Shown in pieces: positions 13,200 to 24,774 of a DNA stretch of 64,000 nt. Both the position numbers and the translations under genes were made by a program. The notes under the pieces were generated by a model that searched no databases, was not told where the DNA came from, and saw only the letters and a list, made by a program, of their open reading frames with translations. The stretch comes from Varroa destructor (taxonomy: Eukaryota > Arthropoda > Arachnida > Mesostigmata > Varroidae). The DNA is taken from positions 12,050,229 through 12,114,228 of the forward strand of contig NW_019211456.1 of the NCBI RefSeq assembly GCF_002443255.2, read 5' to 3'. Numbering within the stretch: the stretch's first letter is position 1; each line of letters begins with the position of its first letter.

Positions 13200-16100
13200 C
13201 CTACGGCGGCATCAATATTAAGTTTATTCAAACCAGCATTGAGCAGTCTCTTGTTCTCTCCTTTCCCAAATAAAGCTAGGGATGATATTCTGTTCAGCCT
13301 AAAATAATTGCAATGTTTATCCTAAAACGCCGAGCCGGCACAAACGTGCATATGTGTGCCTATAATTACTTTTTTCCTATGGCTTGCTTATCATGTTACA
13401 TAAAAGGTCAATGATGGCCATGTGTCGTATGATCTATCGAACGGATGGTCTAACCGGCTTCTATCGGGGCATCGGAGCCACAATGGTACGAGAGGTGCCA
13501 GGCTATTTTGCATTTTTTGGAGGATACGAAGCTGCTCGGCAAGGCTTCGCGAAATGCTACGGATGTGCCAAGAAGGACATTGGTATCGTGGGTAAGCCAG
13601 TAAGACTACTTTGTTTTGATGACAAACAGTTGGTTGTATGTATGCCTTATCCTAAAATATTTACTTTCTGCAAAAAGAAGTTAAATCGATATGTCAAACA
13701 GCATCGGCATATCGATGTTGCATATTTTAGTAAAGTTACTATTAAGTGACGCTTGTTATAAAGAAGTAAGCTATACAAATGCGGTATTCCAATAAAGTCA
13801 ACTTTTTCAAAGTAAAATGCGTGTGTGTATGGAGCACTTCGCGCATTTTACTTTTAACGTAAAGTAAAAAAACGGCGCATACCGTTTCATTCGTATAGGT
13901 GTATTAATAAACATATTTTGTGTAATTTATCGTATGACCTTGAAGAGTACTGTAGGCACCAAAAAATTATTCTGTTTTTAAGGAACGATTATATTTGAAG
14001 GTTGAGTTGAGATATACATGTCCCCTCTTAGACGGCGCTTTCTAAAGCGCGGATTACTTATAGCTATTACCTCTGAGCTTTTCCTATCGTCTTTCCACTT
14101 CTTACCCTATAAAATCTCTGTCATAAATTCAACAGTTACCAAACTTTCTCTTACTCACATTCGATAATGTCTAAGCCATGAAACTAATAAAAATGATAAT
14201 CGTAATAATAGCGATGATGTTTGAAGGTAAAACTTCTTTGTAATGTTTAAAAAACTATGTAATACCATAGGTCGTGTACCGCATCTCGATGGCGGGAATC
14301 AGCGACGCTACCTATGGCGATCCAGATTCGTAGATGTAGAAAAACATTTAACATTTAGCAGTAACTTGCACGCTGTCTTCTAAATTCGATCTAGTCTGTT
14401 TCTTATCTGAGTGTTATTGTTCTTCCGAGATCGTTTCAAGCAAGTGCTACAGTCGATTTTCTTGCAAGTTCATTGTAAGAACATCACATGTAAGACGTTG
14501 AGCACGAATATTACAACACGGAAAACAAGGCGTAGGTGCAAATGCCATTCGGTTCTGACACAACGGTCAACTTCTTCTGACGCTTTAGCTGATCAGGCCG
14601 CTACTGTTAAAACATGAAATATTTAAAGTATCCTAGGGCTTGACGTACTTCACCTACGGTCACATGCAACGTTTACCCGTGGTACTTTCTACTGAATGAA
14701 AAAGAAATCTATAGTTCGTGACAAGTGGCACTGTGCTAAAACAGCTGTGCTCTGTGCTCTGTAAAAACAGAAAAGTAGCGCTTAAGTGAAATAAATCGGC
14801 AATAATCCGTTTTTACGGCGTCGAATGGACATGAATTTGTCATCACAACGAACAAATGCTTTATCTTAATGGCGCCTAGTACAGATGCCTTGATGACGTA
14901 TTACCGCATGCTGGCTATAGGTAAATGCGATAAAAAACGTGAGGCAGGCGCAGACGCAAATGATATTTTGTCTGCTGTTTGTCGGTAATACACTGCAGTG
15001 TAAAAAGGCAATAGTGCAAGTGTAGGAATTTTACGTGTCAGTGCAGTGACAACAGATGTGAACGTTGAGAATTATCGTCCAAAAAGCTCTAGCGTGTGAT
15101 CCATTCCAGGTGTTGCACACATGTTTATCGAAAAAGCGTCGTGTGTGTTCCGAGGTGCTGATCTCTTCGTAGATAGCCTTATTTCTACTAAGTCAAAAGT
15201 CCCAGCAAAAACTGAGATACAATTAAGGTACTCCAATACTATGAAGTTGACAGGGGTGATATACTTATTTTTAATATGCCTGACAGGTCTCTGTCCTAGA
15301 TGGGCGTATATAGCCATAAGTTCAGGACAACATAAATGAAGACGCAATCACTATCGGTCCAAGTTCGTGTTCCATCCATATTCACATGGAAAAGCATGGA
15401 AGAAAAATGTTCATTTTGAAGTCAACACGTACTCAACTTTTCAAATAACTATAACTATTTTTTATCAACTTTTGGATTTGCAGTTATTGCTTTAATTGAG
15501 CTTAACCAACCATGGCAACTATTTTCAAAAGCCTAATACTATATTGCTCGGTCAGCTTCGATCCTATTTTTCCACATCGAAGTTATTAACTTTCGGGAAG
15601 TCATAAATCATCACACTAGACCAGAATTCAAAATAAATTTTAAGAAATCAGCTTTTGTTAAAGCAATATATTCCAACTGTATTTTCCTGTTTGATCATCG
15701 TGCTCTCTACATTCTATGGATGTACTTGATGATGATGATGATGAAGATAGGGACCAATCATCGCGCTTCGACATAGGAGGAATATTTGTTTCAAAAGCCT
15801 TTCAGCCATGTGTCAGCCCGCTCTTTAACAGAATCCATTCTAGGATCTTGTAATTCCCAAAATCTCCAACCGTCGACAAAGATCTTGGCTATCCGCTACT
15901 ATAGTCTAGTATTGTACCATTCTCGAAATTCTTTATTTTGCTTGCTCTGTTGAGCCTGGGGAGTAAGGGCGACACAACCCGGTGTACGGCAAAACAAATA
16001 GAGGGACAGAGCTTGCGCCTTCTGCTATGCTATGCATATATAGACTACTGATACATGCTTCCGGGTTTAATAGCACACAACGGGAGATTTAAACACAATA

Positions 16101-17621
16101 CTTACCTAAATGTTTCGTCTTGTTTGTATAGTATTTCGTATATCAGGGAAAATGCTCATAAGGCTAGAAAAGAGAAGACTTACTTGCGCAACAATTTAAC
16201 CAATAAAGTAGTATGACTGGATTAGTATTAGTGCAGCGTTCAATGGCAAAAAACGAATACCATCAAACCGCAAGTACCGCATGACTAGGTTTTTTCTGCA
16301 AGCTGTAGGTACTAGTCGTTCTGCTTGTAGATATTCTGGGTTTTGGCTTTGTAAGGTTGTTTATTTTCTACCTTTGTCCGTGTCAAATGGTGCAATAGCT
16401 TAACTATTGACAACAATTTAATAGAAATATTTACTAGTTAATTCGGTTTTATTGAATCGCTTCCTCGCTTGTTTGTTATTAGGTGGTTTTGCACATCTCG
16501 AAGCAGTCAGTCTCTCTCTTCGCAGATTACCTCGTTTCCGGAATGGATTCTATGCCAGCTCCTGACTCCCAGCCGCGGCTTTCAGATTTTGTGTCTCGAA
16601 TATTTTAATTGATGAAGCAGCTGCATAGGTGCAGCCATACTGGTAGCAAACAGAAGAGCATCATTGCTTGTTGAACCCTATGCGAAACCCATGCATTGTA
16701 AAGCAGAACAATATTATTCGAATAATTAGTTTGTATGGATGCCTTCTCGTGTTTGTACTATATTTGCTGGCGGTCGCTCTAATATACACTAAGAAGAAGC
16801 TGGTCAAATATTTACGGATTCCATGGGCAATTACCACAGCATACAGCTATAACTCGATTCGGACTCAGCGAGGGGAAAATGGCACAGCGGTAGTTAGAAA
16901 ATAAATTAATGCACTGTAGAATTACTCAGTAAGGCAGATAGGTGAATGTAGGTTTCTTTACGTTCTGACTGAATCGGGTTACTGCTCAGGCAAGCAGAAG
17001 TAAAGCAGGATTTTTTGTGGCAATCCATACCCTATCCCGTGCTGTAGATATATACGAAAAACATCTATAGATTATCGATCTGGAGTTGCGTTGTAACTTT
17101 GTGAGCCCAGCTATAGACCACCGTGCTGATCTTAATGCATATATTATGCACATGGAGACTGATGCAATACAGTAGTAGGCAAGGCGGTAGTCCGTTGACG
17201 ATTCATATACTCACTCATTTTTCTGAACCCAGATCTCTTCAACGAATAGGCGTTACTTACTTGATTAACACAAGTTAAAAACGAATGTTTAACGGAGACT
17301 AATCAGACATCTCTAAGGCTTTCTAAGGATTAAGTGTGATAACTGACTACATTAAAATAATGCTAAGCGAGTAGAACTTACCTTAACGTACTTGACAAAA
17401 TAGGCAAATACGAAACTTGTAAATTATTTTTTTCAAAGAAATCTCTAAACCTCACTTACTGTCTTCGTCAACTGCTCTCCTAAGGGTCATCGTGAACTCA
17501 CTCAAAACATAGGCAGTCACTGCGTGAGTACGATTATAATTATATTTTGCTATTTTGTATAGTTCACGGATCACAGCCAAAGTAACACTTACTGTTGTAT
17601 TGGTAAAATTCGAGTTAATCT

Positions 17622-17658
<37 letters not shown>

Positions 17659-20600
17659 CATTACTATGTCCTCTATTTGAGAGATGTTTGCTTAAGTAGA
17701 AAGTGAACCATTGCTACCAGAACGTAAAGCTGTGATAGGATAAAGAAATTTACCTTCAGTTCAATTAAGTTCCAGTTCATCTTACCACTAAATGTTCGTG
17801 CGATCACGAGTGATAGCCCCTGCAGTCTATCGGATCGCTCCCGTATTTTATATTGCCCTGGAAACCTTTTCGTCTCGGACCTTATATCTACTTAGACGTA
17901 ACCACCGCCAACCGTGCAGACAAAACAGAAGCCTTTGACTGTTGAACTTTGGTATTTTGCACCGCACAACTATTAACATGAATCTGGGGGCAACCGGTAA
18001 CCGGGGTTGTTCTCTGGGTGAGAACGAAAATCATTGCAATCTGCCGGACATCGAACGAAGTTGCAATAGCTCAAATGCAGTAAGTTAGTTTGCTAACTCA
18101 CTGTTGAAACTATTGGGAAGCTAACATAGCCGCAGACACAGCAGCATCAGTAGACAATGGCAATGAGAACCTACTTAGCAACATTCTGAGAATTTTCCAA
18201 CCTTGCAAGTATAATATTAAGTATTCTAGTCGAACAAAGGTTGTAAAGGAATCATAAGTGATGTATAAAGCTTCTATTCGTTTCATCTTATTGCCGTATC
18301 GGCTGTTTAACTGGCGTACAGTGAAAACTTGGGACATCTATACATGTGCTCATATAAATAAAATGAAATAGTATATGGGTGACTGGAGCAGCTAAGCAGT
18401 GAATTAGTAATTCAATTATGTACATTAGGTCTGACTGAACTTTTCGAGTTTTATGTTCCGTAGTGCCGTTGGAAATTCCGGATGGCTGGGTATTAGATTT
18501 AACTGTACCTAAATACGGTATCTTTCCATTAGGCAAATCTCTCTCGAAGCAGAACACACCTAAGAAATCAGTTGACTCTAATTTGTCGTTATACAGAGTC
18601 TGAATCTACTGAAATATTGAGTAGCAGCCGTTATTTTACTTAGATAAATGTACAGTATGGGCCATTGGCACGACGCGATTATATACACTCTACATTAGCA
18701 CAGCATATAATACGATTACCATCGTTACTTTTCATAGGAACTGCAGTTAGTGGAGGTGTTGCCGGAATATGCATTTGGTTAGTGATATTTCCCGCGGACC
18801 TCGTCAAGTCAAGGATGCAGGTTCTTGATTCGCCGGATGTGCCAAAAGCTTCCACTTGGCAGGTACGTATTATACATACGTACGTCATTACTCTTGTTGT
18901 TCGCCGACTTTTCGTTGGCTTATTGAGGGTTCGACGTCCTAGTTCTATTAAATGTTAAAAAATATTATAAAAAGAAAAAAAACGACGTACTTAGTTTTAT
19001 TAAATGAGATTCAGTCTAGTTCTTGCGATATCCTCTATGAGAAAGACAAAGCCTCTGAGAGCTCTGACTAATGATTAAAGTAGACATTAAGTTATGAAGC
19101 TTTGAGAAATATCCTTATATTTACCTTATTATTTATGAACATGTTACGTTAGTTTGCGAGTGCTGGCCGTTTTTATGTACAATGATTATTTCTAGTCAAA
19201 TGTACAGTGGTACGTATCTAACTAAAGCCTATTTATATTCAGGATTTCAATAAAGGTCAAGTTTGTCAGATTGGTGCTTCCAGCTACTTATACTTTAGAA
19301 GGAAATTGCCGTAAAAGCCATATCTGTGATCCAGAGTTTCTATTATCGTACATATCCAAACGGGACATTAGAGCAGTAAAATATACGTAAAAAGGATATT
19401 GAACTTACCCGACGAAACGAGTAACTACAGGCTATACATGGTCTGTAGCTATTATTGTGTACTACCACTTATGTGATTGCGAGTTATTTTCATCTTTTTG
19501 GTGTCCCAGCGCTAAATTGTACAACATCTTTGCTGTGACATAGATACAAGGTTTATAAGTGCTTAATCTCAGAACGCTGCCAGCGACTTAAGGTTTATCT
19601 TCCGGGCTTGTCTAAGGTGATCGGGCATGAAATTTCTCACAAGGCACTGACACCACCTAATGTTAAAACTGATAATGGAACTGAATGGAAAAGAAGACTT
19701 GAGAAGCTTTTAAATCTGTTGATTACAATATGAGCACACGATGCGACACTCGATTTGTCACAGAGGCTCATCAGTCCTATAATGTTACTCGTGTTTGAAT
19801 TACTATGTTGCCTGCGCTAGCGTAAATACTATTACAGCATTTGCCCGTAATATATTCAAAACACATAGGGGCAAATAGTAGCAGTCAAGTTTTGCTCATT
19901 TCAGGAAATTTGCAGCCAGAAGGATTCAACTCGCGTACATAAGAGCGAAGAGTGTTTGTGATTATATATCTCAGATGTACCAATTAAACTAGTGTAATTT
20001 ATTTTTCCTGGAACTAAGATTTAGCATAGATATTCATAAATTTTAATTATTAGATAAGTGTAATAATCGTAAAAAATATAAGGAGGACTTGATAGACGTT
20101 CTAAATTCAGACATCTCTTCCTAAAAGTTCGAGACATGAGTTTACTTACTAGTCGTACTTATTGTGCGTCCGCTTTCGATGTTTTCTCACGCCTTTCGTC
20201 TTTAGTAGTCGACTCTTTTGTATATAGATAAGCGTGTTTAAATGAAAACAGCTTCGTAACGCGCTACTTTCTGGATGCAACTAAACCGTGTAGAAAATTT
20301 GATTGGAATTCACAGCAGGAGGATAAGAGGTTTGCACAACGAATAATCTGCTTGATCTGTATGTAGTGGTCGCGTTTATGTCATATTATGCAATATACCC
20401 TAAGCGTGATAAAACAGTGTTCATTTCAATAGTCGACTTACGTCTGTTAATATCAGTTTCCACTCTAGAAAATAGAATTCATATTATGTGTACGCATTCG
20501 CTATGTAGCAACATATAGAAATCATAATTCCCCGCATGCGCTATCTGTCGTTGTTAGCTTAACAAATAGAGCATGTATGAAATTAAAATTTGAAGCTTGT

Positions 20601-22845
20601 TATTAGCATCGGCTTCATGACTTTAACCTGAAACTCATTGATGATGTGAATGAAACATGAAAAGGAATAGTTTGAGGTTAGCATTAAACTGAATGCTAAT
20701 TTCGAACTGTGCAGGCCCTTACTCGAACAGCTCCTATCTTAAAGTCGATACTATCTAAACGTAAAAGGCCACCATTTTCTATTCTTAATATGCTTTCTTT
20801 TTTCTCGCTGGTGTTTGGTATTTCAAGTTGCTACTATTGTCCTAGCTTCATGAACGACAAAACGCCTATGGTGCCAAGAATAGGTGTCGAACGTTCCTGC
20901 CCATGCAGTATTTAGACCTATTGTAATCGACTCATGAATGTGAAAACGATTTTTAGGCAAATTTTCGTAATAGTTTCCTTGGTCTAGTTAGTATTGCTTT
21001 TTTGAATAATTGATGATTTTGAATAATACATATTTTTTTTTATCTAGTGCCACTATGTCGATGGAAGGCAGCTGATAAGTAAAGCGATTTAACTTTTGTT
21101 ATTGCTATCGACGCTATGTTAGGTAATCCAAAAAATCTGCACATCCTACGTAACAAAAATACCTCCATGATATAATAAGTAAACTGCTAACAGCTCTGTC
21201 GAATAAAGGTAACAACGACTGGGCAGACACTAAATCATTAAACACAAGCAAGTCGTATGCGATCTGTTTCGCGCGAAAGCGAATCTCTCGCTACGCGAAA
21301 AATTGCACTTCGTGGAATCAAGTCCCATCTTAACATCTTTGCTAATATACATAGCTACTAAATATTACACGCCATTAGGATGCTTTATGTGTAACTGGAC
21401 ATAAGAAAGACCTAATGAGATTCTACGCTTTCAACTGGAAAACTTGGAAAGTTACCTCTGATGATAAGCTTGTCCTACATATGTATCGCCTCATGAAAGC
21501 CCATTCCACCATTTGGGAAGCGTTTTCGTTAACATCGAGCTTATTAGTTCAAAAATTCAGTTTCTCAGCCTTGAAATGACTGGGCAGTTTAGGAATAGGA
21601 TGTGACCTAGCAGTATTGTACAGCCACATCGCAAAGCTACCTTGTTGTATGTTTACTTCGTGTCTATTAGCCTAATTTACCCGAAGTGGGACTTGGAAAT
21701 TTCGCGTCCAAAAAAGCTGAGATAAGACGAATATACTAGTAAAGGTTGAGCAAAAGTGTATTAAGCTTGTCGACTTAAACCTACAGTTTATACATATGTT
21801 TATACTTAAACTAATTATTACCAAAGCGAAAACGTACTCCATAAGGACAGGTCACGAAACGTGCTCGTTCCAATGTTACGCATAGCAGTATATGTATGTG
21901 CAGTAGGAATAGTGTATTCATGGTCTTCTATCAGCCAAAAAAGAAAAAAGAAATTTCGAATTATGCATTTAAACACTCAACTAAATACAAATCGTTGACG
22001 ATTTTTAGTAGACTAGCTAAACGGTGGAAAAGCGCGATTGGTGTTGTTTGATTAGTGCGGAAATTCGCTTTTATGTATTAACTGTGACACGTCCCGCCCG
22101 ATGCGTTGTTGTAAATGTTACCTCAAGGGTTGATATGCACGACTTAATATGCTCGTTCCAGCAATTATAACAGTACAGAGAAGCGCTGCTAACAGCACCT
22201 ACTGTAGAGCTGAATGTTTTCAATTAGGGTGATATTCGTTTGCGCCTGCCAATTGGCTCCTTCCGGCGATATTACAGTAATAGATGCCTTAGGGATTCTC
22301 TGTCATATTTAACATTTTTGCAAAATGATTTCAATCGCCTACACCACTATCGTGAGAACCTGAATTAGTATGTCGCTCACTCAATGAAAAATTCGGGATA
22401 AACAACGGGATCGGAGGCCGAATGTATATTTAGGTGGTCAAAACGGTATTTTTTATAGGATAGCGGATTGCATACACATATCTGCCTTACGGTGAGTTTT
22501 CGATCCAAAATACACGTATTTACAACAGACGAATTGGCTTTGTCACGCTTTGGTTAGCAAAATGGGTAGGTAATAGATGATACGACACAAACGACTTCTA
22601 GAGACTTCGGCAAGCTGTTGCGCACGGTTGCGCGATTAGGGGAGCCCAGATAGTTGCAAAGTTACAATGTAACGCTAAACAAAACGCAGCGTTTTCTTAC
22701 GTTTCAGGTGGCGCTTAGAATTTTTCAAGCTAGCGGGATCAGAGGTCTCTATAGTGGACTCGTACCTACATTGGTGAGGACGTTTCCTGCAACAGCAGTA
22801 CTCTTCCTGGTTGTCGAGAGCACAAGAAAGACTCTCGGAACTTAG
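11514..22845 (+). CDS. SLC25A15-like: Mitochondrial ornithine/citrulline carrier, SLC25A15 (ORC1)-like; complete, seven coding exons
   Basis: Joined exons 11514-11639, 11934-12016, 12379-12492, 12747-12890, 13407-13591, 18738-18862 and 22708-22845 give 915 bases: 304 codons plus TAG, with every GT/AG junction in phase. Family knowledge: this inner-membrane carrier exchanges cytosolic ornithine for matrix citrulline or a proton, and handles other basic amino acids. Seen: three tandem repeats, each with the carrier signature, namely PLDTVKVK (37-44), PTELVKCK (135-142) and PADLVKSR (236-243). ORC-type blocks also stand out: [10 protein letters not shown] (43-52), AENAVLF (85-91), CPTELVKC (134-141) and REVPGYF (184-190). 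E86, R184 and R283 fall where human ORC1 has its substrate contacts E77, R179 and R275. The length matches the family (about 300). There is no cleaved targeting peptide, as usual for SLC25. The first ATG after an upstream acceptor (11505) was taken as the start. Orthology to ORC1, rather than another basic amino-acid carrier, is inferred from these blocks recalled from memory, not from a search. Confidence 0.93.
11898..11917. repeat. (TA)10 microsatellite just before carrier exon 2
   Basis: Ends about 16 bases before the acceptor at 11933, so it takes the place where a pyrimidine tract would normally be. Confidence 0.9.
11934..12016 (+). CDS. Carrier coding exon 2 (residues 43-69 plus part of 70)
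   Basis: The acceptor TTTTAG at 11928-11933 is followed by GTCAAAATGCAG, which restores the [10 protein letters not shown] block just after the first signature motif. The donor is GTATGA at 12017. The exon leaves two bases (AG) of the Arg70 codon. A short (TA)n tract lies just before the acceptor. Confidence 0.9.
12379..12492 (+). CDS. Carrier coding exon 3 (residues 70-107 plus part of 108)
   Basis: The acceptor TATGCAG ends at 12378 and the donor GTAAAA starts at 12493. The exon encodes [20 protein letters not shown] (71-90), helix 2 with the ORC-type AEN block and Glu86, then the tail of repeat 1. It enters and leaves after the second base of a codon. Confidence 0.9.
12747..12890 (+). CDS. 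Carrier coding exon 4 (residues 108-155 plus part of 156)
   Basis: Helix 3 and the second signature, [11 protein letters not shown], are encoded here. Two acceptors lie close together (CGCAG ending at 12729, TGCAG ending at 12746). Only the second keeps the frame with exon 3. The donor at 12891 is GTAAGA. The loop after the signature is a few residues shorter than in the human protein, as far as I recall that sequence. Confidence 0.88.
13160..13197. repeat. (TA)19 microsatellite in the intron before carrier exon 5
   Basis: An uninterrupted TA run about 210 bases upstream of the exon 5 acceptor. Confidence 0.97.
13407..13591 (+). CDS. Carrier coding exon 5 (residues 156-217 plus part of 218)
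   Basis: This exon carries the strongest family block, [20 protein letters not shown] (173-192), followed by FGGYEAARQ, in helix 4 and its approach. Arg184 is at the position that reportedly distinguishes human ORC1 (Arg179) from ORC2 (Gln). The acceptor (ATAAAAG ending at 13406) has a weak pyrimidine tract, but it is the one that keeps phase with the donor at 12891. The exon ends before GTAAGC at 13592. Confidence 0.88.
13809..13869. repeat. Two mutually exclusive hairpins in the carrier's large intron
   Basis: AAAGTAAAATGCG (13809-13821) pairs with 13842-13854. The TTTTACTTT part of that second arm can instead pair with AAAGTAAAA at 13861-13869. It lies 218 bases after the exon 5 donor. 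Confidence 0.75.
15728..15743. repeat. (GAT)5 triplet repeat
   Basis: Five GAT units in the carrier's 5.1-kb intron. Confidence 0.95.
17625..17656. repeat. (TA)16 microsatellite
   Basis: An uninterrupted TA run in the 5.1-kb carrier intron. Confidence 0.95.
18738..18862 (+). CDS. Carrier coding exon 6 (residues 218-259)
   Basis: After a 5.1-kb intron, the acceptor TTTTCATAG (ending 18737) leads into [20 protein letters not shown] (218-237), which is helix 5 and the third signature PADLVKSR, then MQVLD. The exon ends CAG at 18862, followed by the consensus donor GTACGT. Confidence 0.92.
18863..22707 (+). other. Last intron of the carrier gene (3.8 kb)
   Basis: Bounded by donor GTACGT and acceptor TTTCAG. 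AT-rich. The only item of note is a short open stretch near 19600-19733 with a TDNGTEW string, vaguely like a retroelement integrase (see findings). Confidence 0.8.
22708..22845 (+). CDS. Carrier coding exon 7 (residues 260-304 and stop)
   Basis: The acceptor TTACGTTTCAG ends at 22707 and phase 0 matches exon 6. The exon encodes [20 protein letters not shown] (271-290) and the helix 6 segment [10 protein letters not shown], ending KTLGT and TAG at 22843-22845. Arg283 is the counterpart of human ORC1 Arg275. The C-terminus is a few residues shorter than in the human protein. Confidence 0.92.
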   Translation: MALRIFQASGIRGLYSGLVPTLVRTFPATAVLFLVVESTRKTLGT

Positions 22846-22965
22846 GTAGCACTTCGGTTTCTATGATCGTAAGGCAATCACTTGGTGTGTATCTGAGTGC
22901 GCGTACGAAAAACGATGAAATTGCATAAAATCTTTCTGATTACAAAGCGCAGTCATAAGAGCGCG

Positions 22966-22971
22966 AATAAA
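22966..22971 (+). promoter_or_regulatory. Polyadenylation signal of the carrier gene
   Basis: AATAAA lies 121 bases after the stop codon, the first canonical signal downstream. A second, in an A-rich context, occurs near 23724. The cleavage site is probably within about 30 bases. Confidence 0.5.
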
Positions 22972-22989
22972 ATTAAATCTGCGGGAGGA

Positions 22990-24560
22990 TATAACCAGTC
23001 TTATCAGCTATATACGCCTCTATGTCATGTTGACTTTATGAAGGTCGTCAAACCTACAACAAAATCGCACACGGACTAAATAGACTATTTTCGTCTTCGA
23101 TCATTGAAAAGTGTTTTTTGTGTAAAATGATGTACTTCGTTAAGTGAACGGGATATAAATTGAATGTCAAAGTATTTGATACCATTTAAATAGTCTCTAA
23201 TATTACATATTATAGATTTTAATTACGCTTGCGCGAAATTTATAAAAGCGCTGCGGTCGTTAAATGACGATGCGCTGGGCAATCTTTGTACAGTCTCTGT
23301 CTTCGTTTTGATCAATCTTCGTTTGATTGAAATTCCGCATTCAACAAAGCCGTCTAAAGAGACATTTCCAGAAGCTTCCAGAAACGACTTTTGGTATCGG
23401 CTGTAAGAATCGCTTTCGGTATCAATACATGGGATGTACTGGTAAAGTGTATTGCGTGTTCAATGGCGCGACAGATGATAGTCCAAGAAGCCGGTGACTA
23501 CACACGATACAGGCCGTAATACTTTAGCATCGCATAGCACAGATAGAGCCACTGGTATTCGAAGTTAGGCGAGGATCACCCTACAAAACGACCTCGTAAA
23601 TGCGATGTTCAACACAGGAGTGCCTTATTACATTGGTTTGTACAAAACGGCATAGCTATATAGAGTGATATATATGTTAGTTCACTTAATTTATCGGTGT
23701 TATTTAGTTTCAGTAGTTTTAAAATAAAATGAATAAGTTAGAAGATAATAATAAAATGCTAAACAAAATCAAAAGGATAAAATCAATTGCTATATAATAT
23801 CCGGTACGGATTTTCGCACAGAATCATGTCGTAGGGATAAAACGATGTTGTATCGGAAGATAGATAGTTACGTAGTCTGTTTGATTATCTTTAAAAGTAC
23901 TCATTTTGTTGCTCCCCATGATAACGTGAAATGGTAACGTGTTTTTCTATTAGACTCAGGAACATGTGGTGATCTAGATTTGAATCCACACATTCGGTTT
24001 TGTCATGGGAGCGAGTTGCCTGAAGCAATTCCTAAGGCCCAAGTACTGGACCTAAAACTCAGCACATTAAATTAGTTAGTGCAATACAAAAAATAATCGT
24101 GAAGAATGTCCGTTTCCTAGTCTTAATTTTGAGATGGTGATGGAATAAGGGAAAATCAAAGATAAGCAAGCTCCCCTTGGTAGCACCCAACAGAAGCTGA
24201 ATCTATAAGATAATGGCCACGAAATTTGATGACTATTTAAGTTGATTGCGTAAAGTTATGATCACTCATATATTTATGACTATTACTCGAACTGAATAGC
24301 AAAATGTAACGCCTCTCGTTAACCGCTAGTCGAATAAAAACGAGCTCTTCGGTGAATATCGCAGACTTGACCTATCTTGGTTGCTTTGATATTATCAAAT
24401 CCATATCTAAATTTATGGCTGTTTAAGTCCGTTTGATGAGTCCATACAAGGTGGGTTATACAACAAAGCTTTTTCATCGGACTACAATAAGAATGGTACT
24501 AACAAGGCGTCTACATAGGTAAACGGACGTATCATTGTGTTGACCGATTTTTCGTGTTTG
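22990..24560. other. Intergenic stretch after the carrier gene
   Basis: No gene seen. AT-rich, with an A-rich patch around 23715-23790. Confidence 0.5.
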
Positions 24561-24563
24561 CAG

Positions 24564-24774
24564 CCAAAGGTGCATCGTTGCATGACGCCGTATGAGCCGG
24601 ACACTGTCTTGACAAAAGATGTGCCGCGTTATAATGGCGCTATTCACTGTTGTACCTAGTATTTCCTTTGGCTTTAGCTGCTGCAATTCCCATTGCACGT
24701 TATTATCATGGACTCTATATGCGCGCCTCGCGCTTATCCCACCCGTCGAATGGACATCTAGGTCATCGATCACG
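24564..24774 (+). pseudogene. Broken exon resembling a PAP2-type lipid phosphate phosphatase (wunen/LPP-like)
   Basis: A good acceptor (TTTTTCGTGTTTGCAG, ending 24563) leads into PKVHRCMTPYEPDTVLTKDV. This is reminiscent of the C..(S/T)..(Y/H)PY..DT(I/V) loop that precedes transmembrane helix 2 in lipid phosphate phosphatases. A hydrophobic segment, YSLLYLVFPLALAAAIPIAR, follows in a different frame, then RYYHGLYM. A donor-like GTAAAA lies at 24775. The needed frameshift near 24634 suggests a pseudogene or sequence error. No neighbouring exons with the phosphatase active-site motifs were seen. The identification rests on a short loop and hydrophobicity only. Confidence 0.25.

Larger units (their letters stand above)
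13592..18737 (+). other. Large intron of the carrier gene (5.1 kb)
   Basis: Bounded by donor GTAAGC and acceptor CATAG. It holds a (GAT)5 tract at 15728-15743, a (TA)n tract at 17625-17656 and a nested hairpin at 13809-13869. The short open frames inside (14411-14617, 15072-15347, 16668-16904) show no motif or splice context. Confidence 0.8.

Noticed and set aside
13752..13766. 15-base match CGCTTGTTATAAAGA shared with about 49711-49725
   Set aside because: A match of this length is expected by chance somewhere in 64 kb, and the flanks do not align convincingly.
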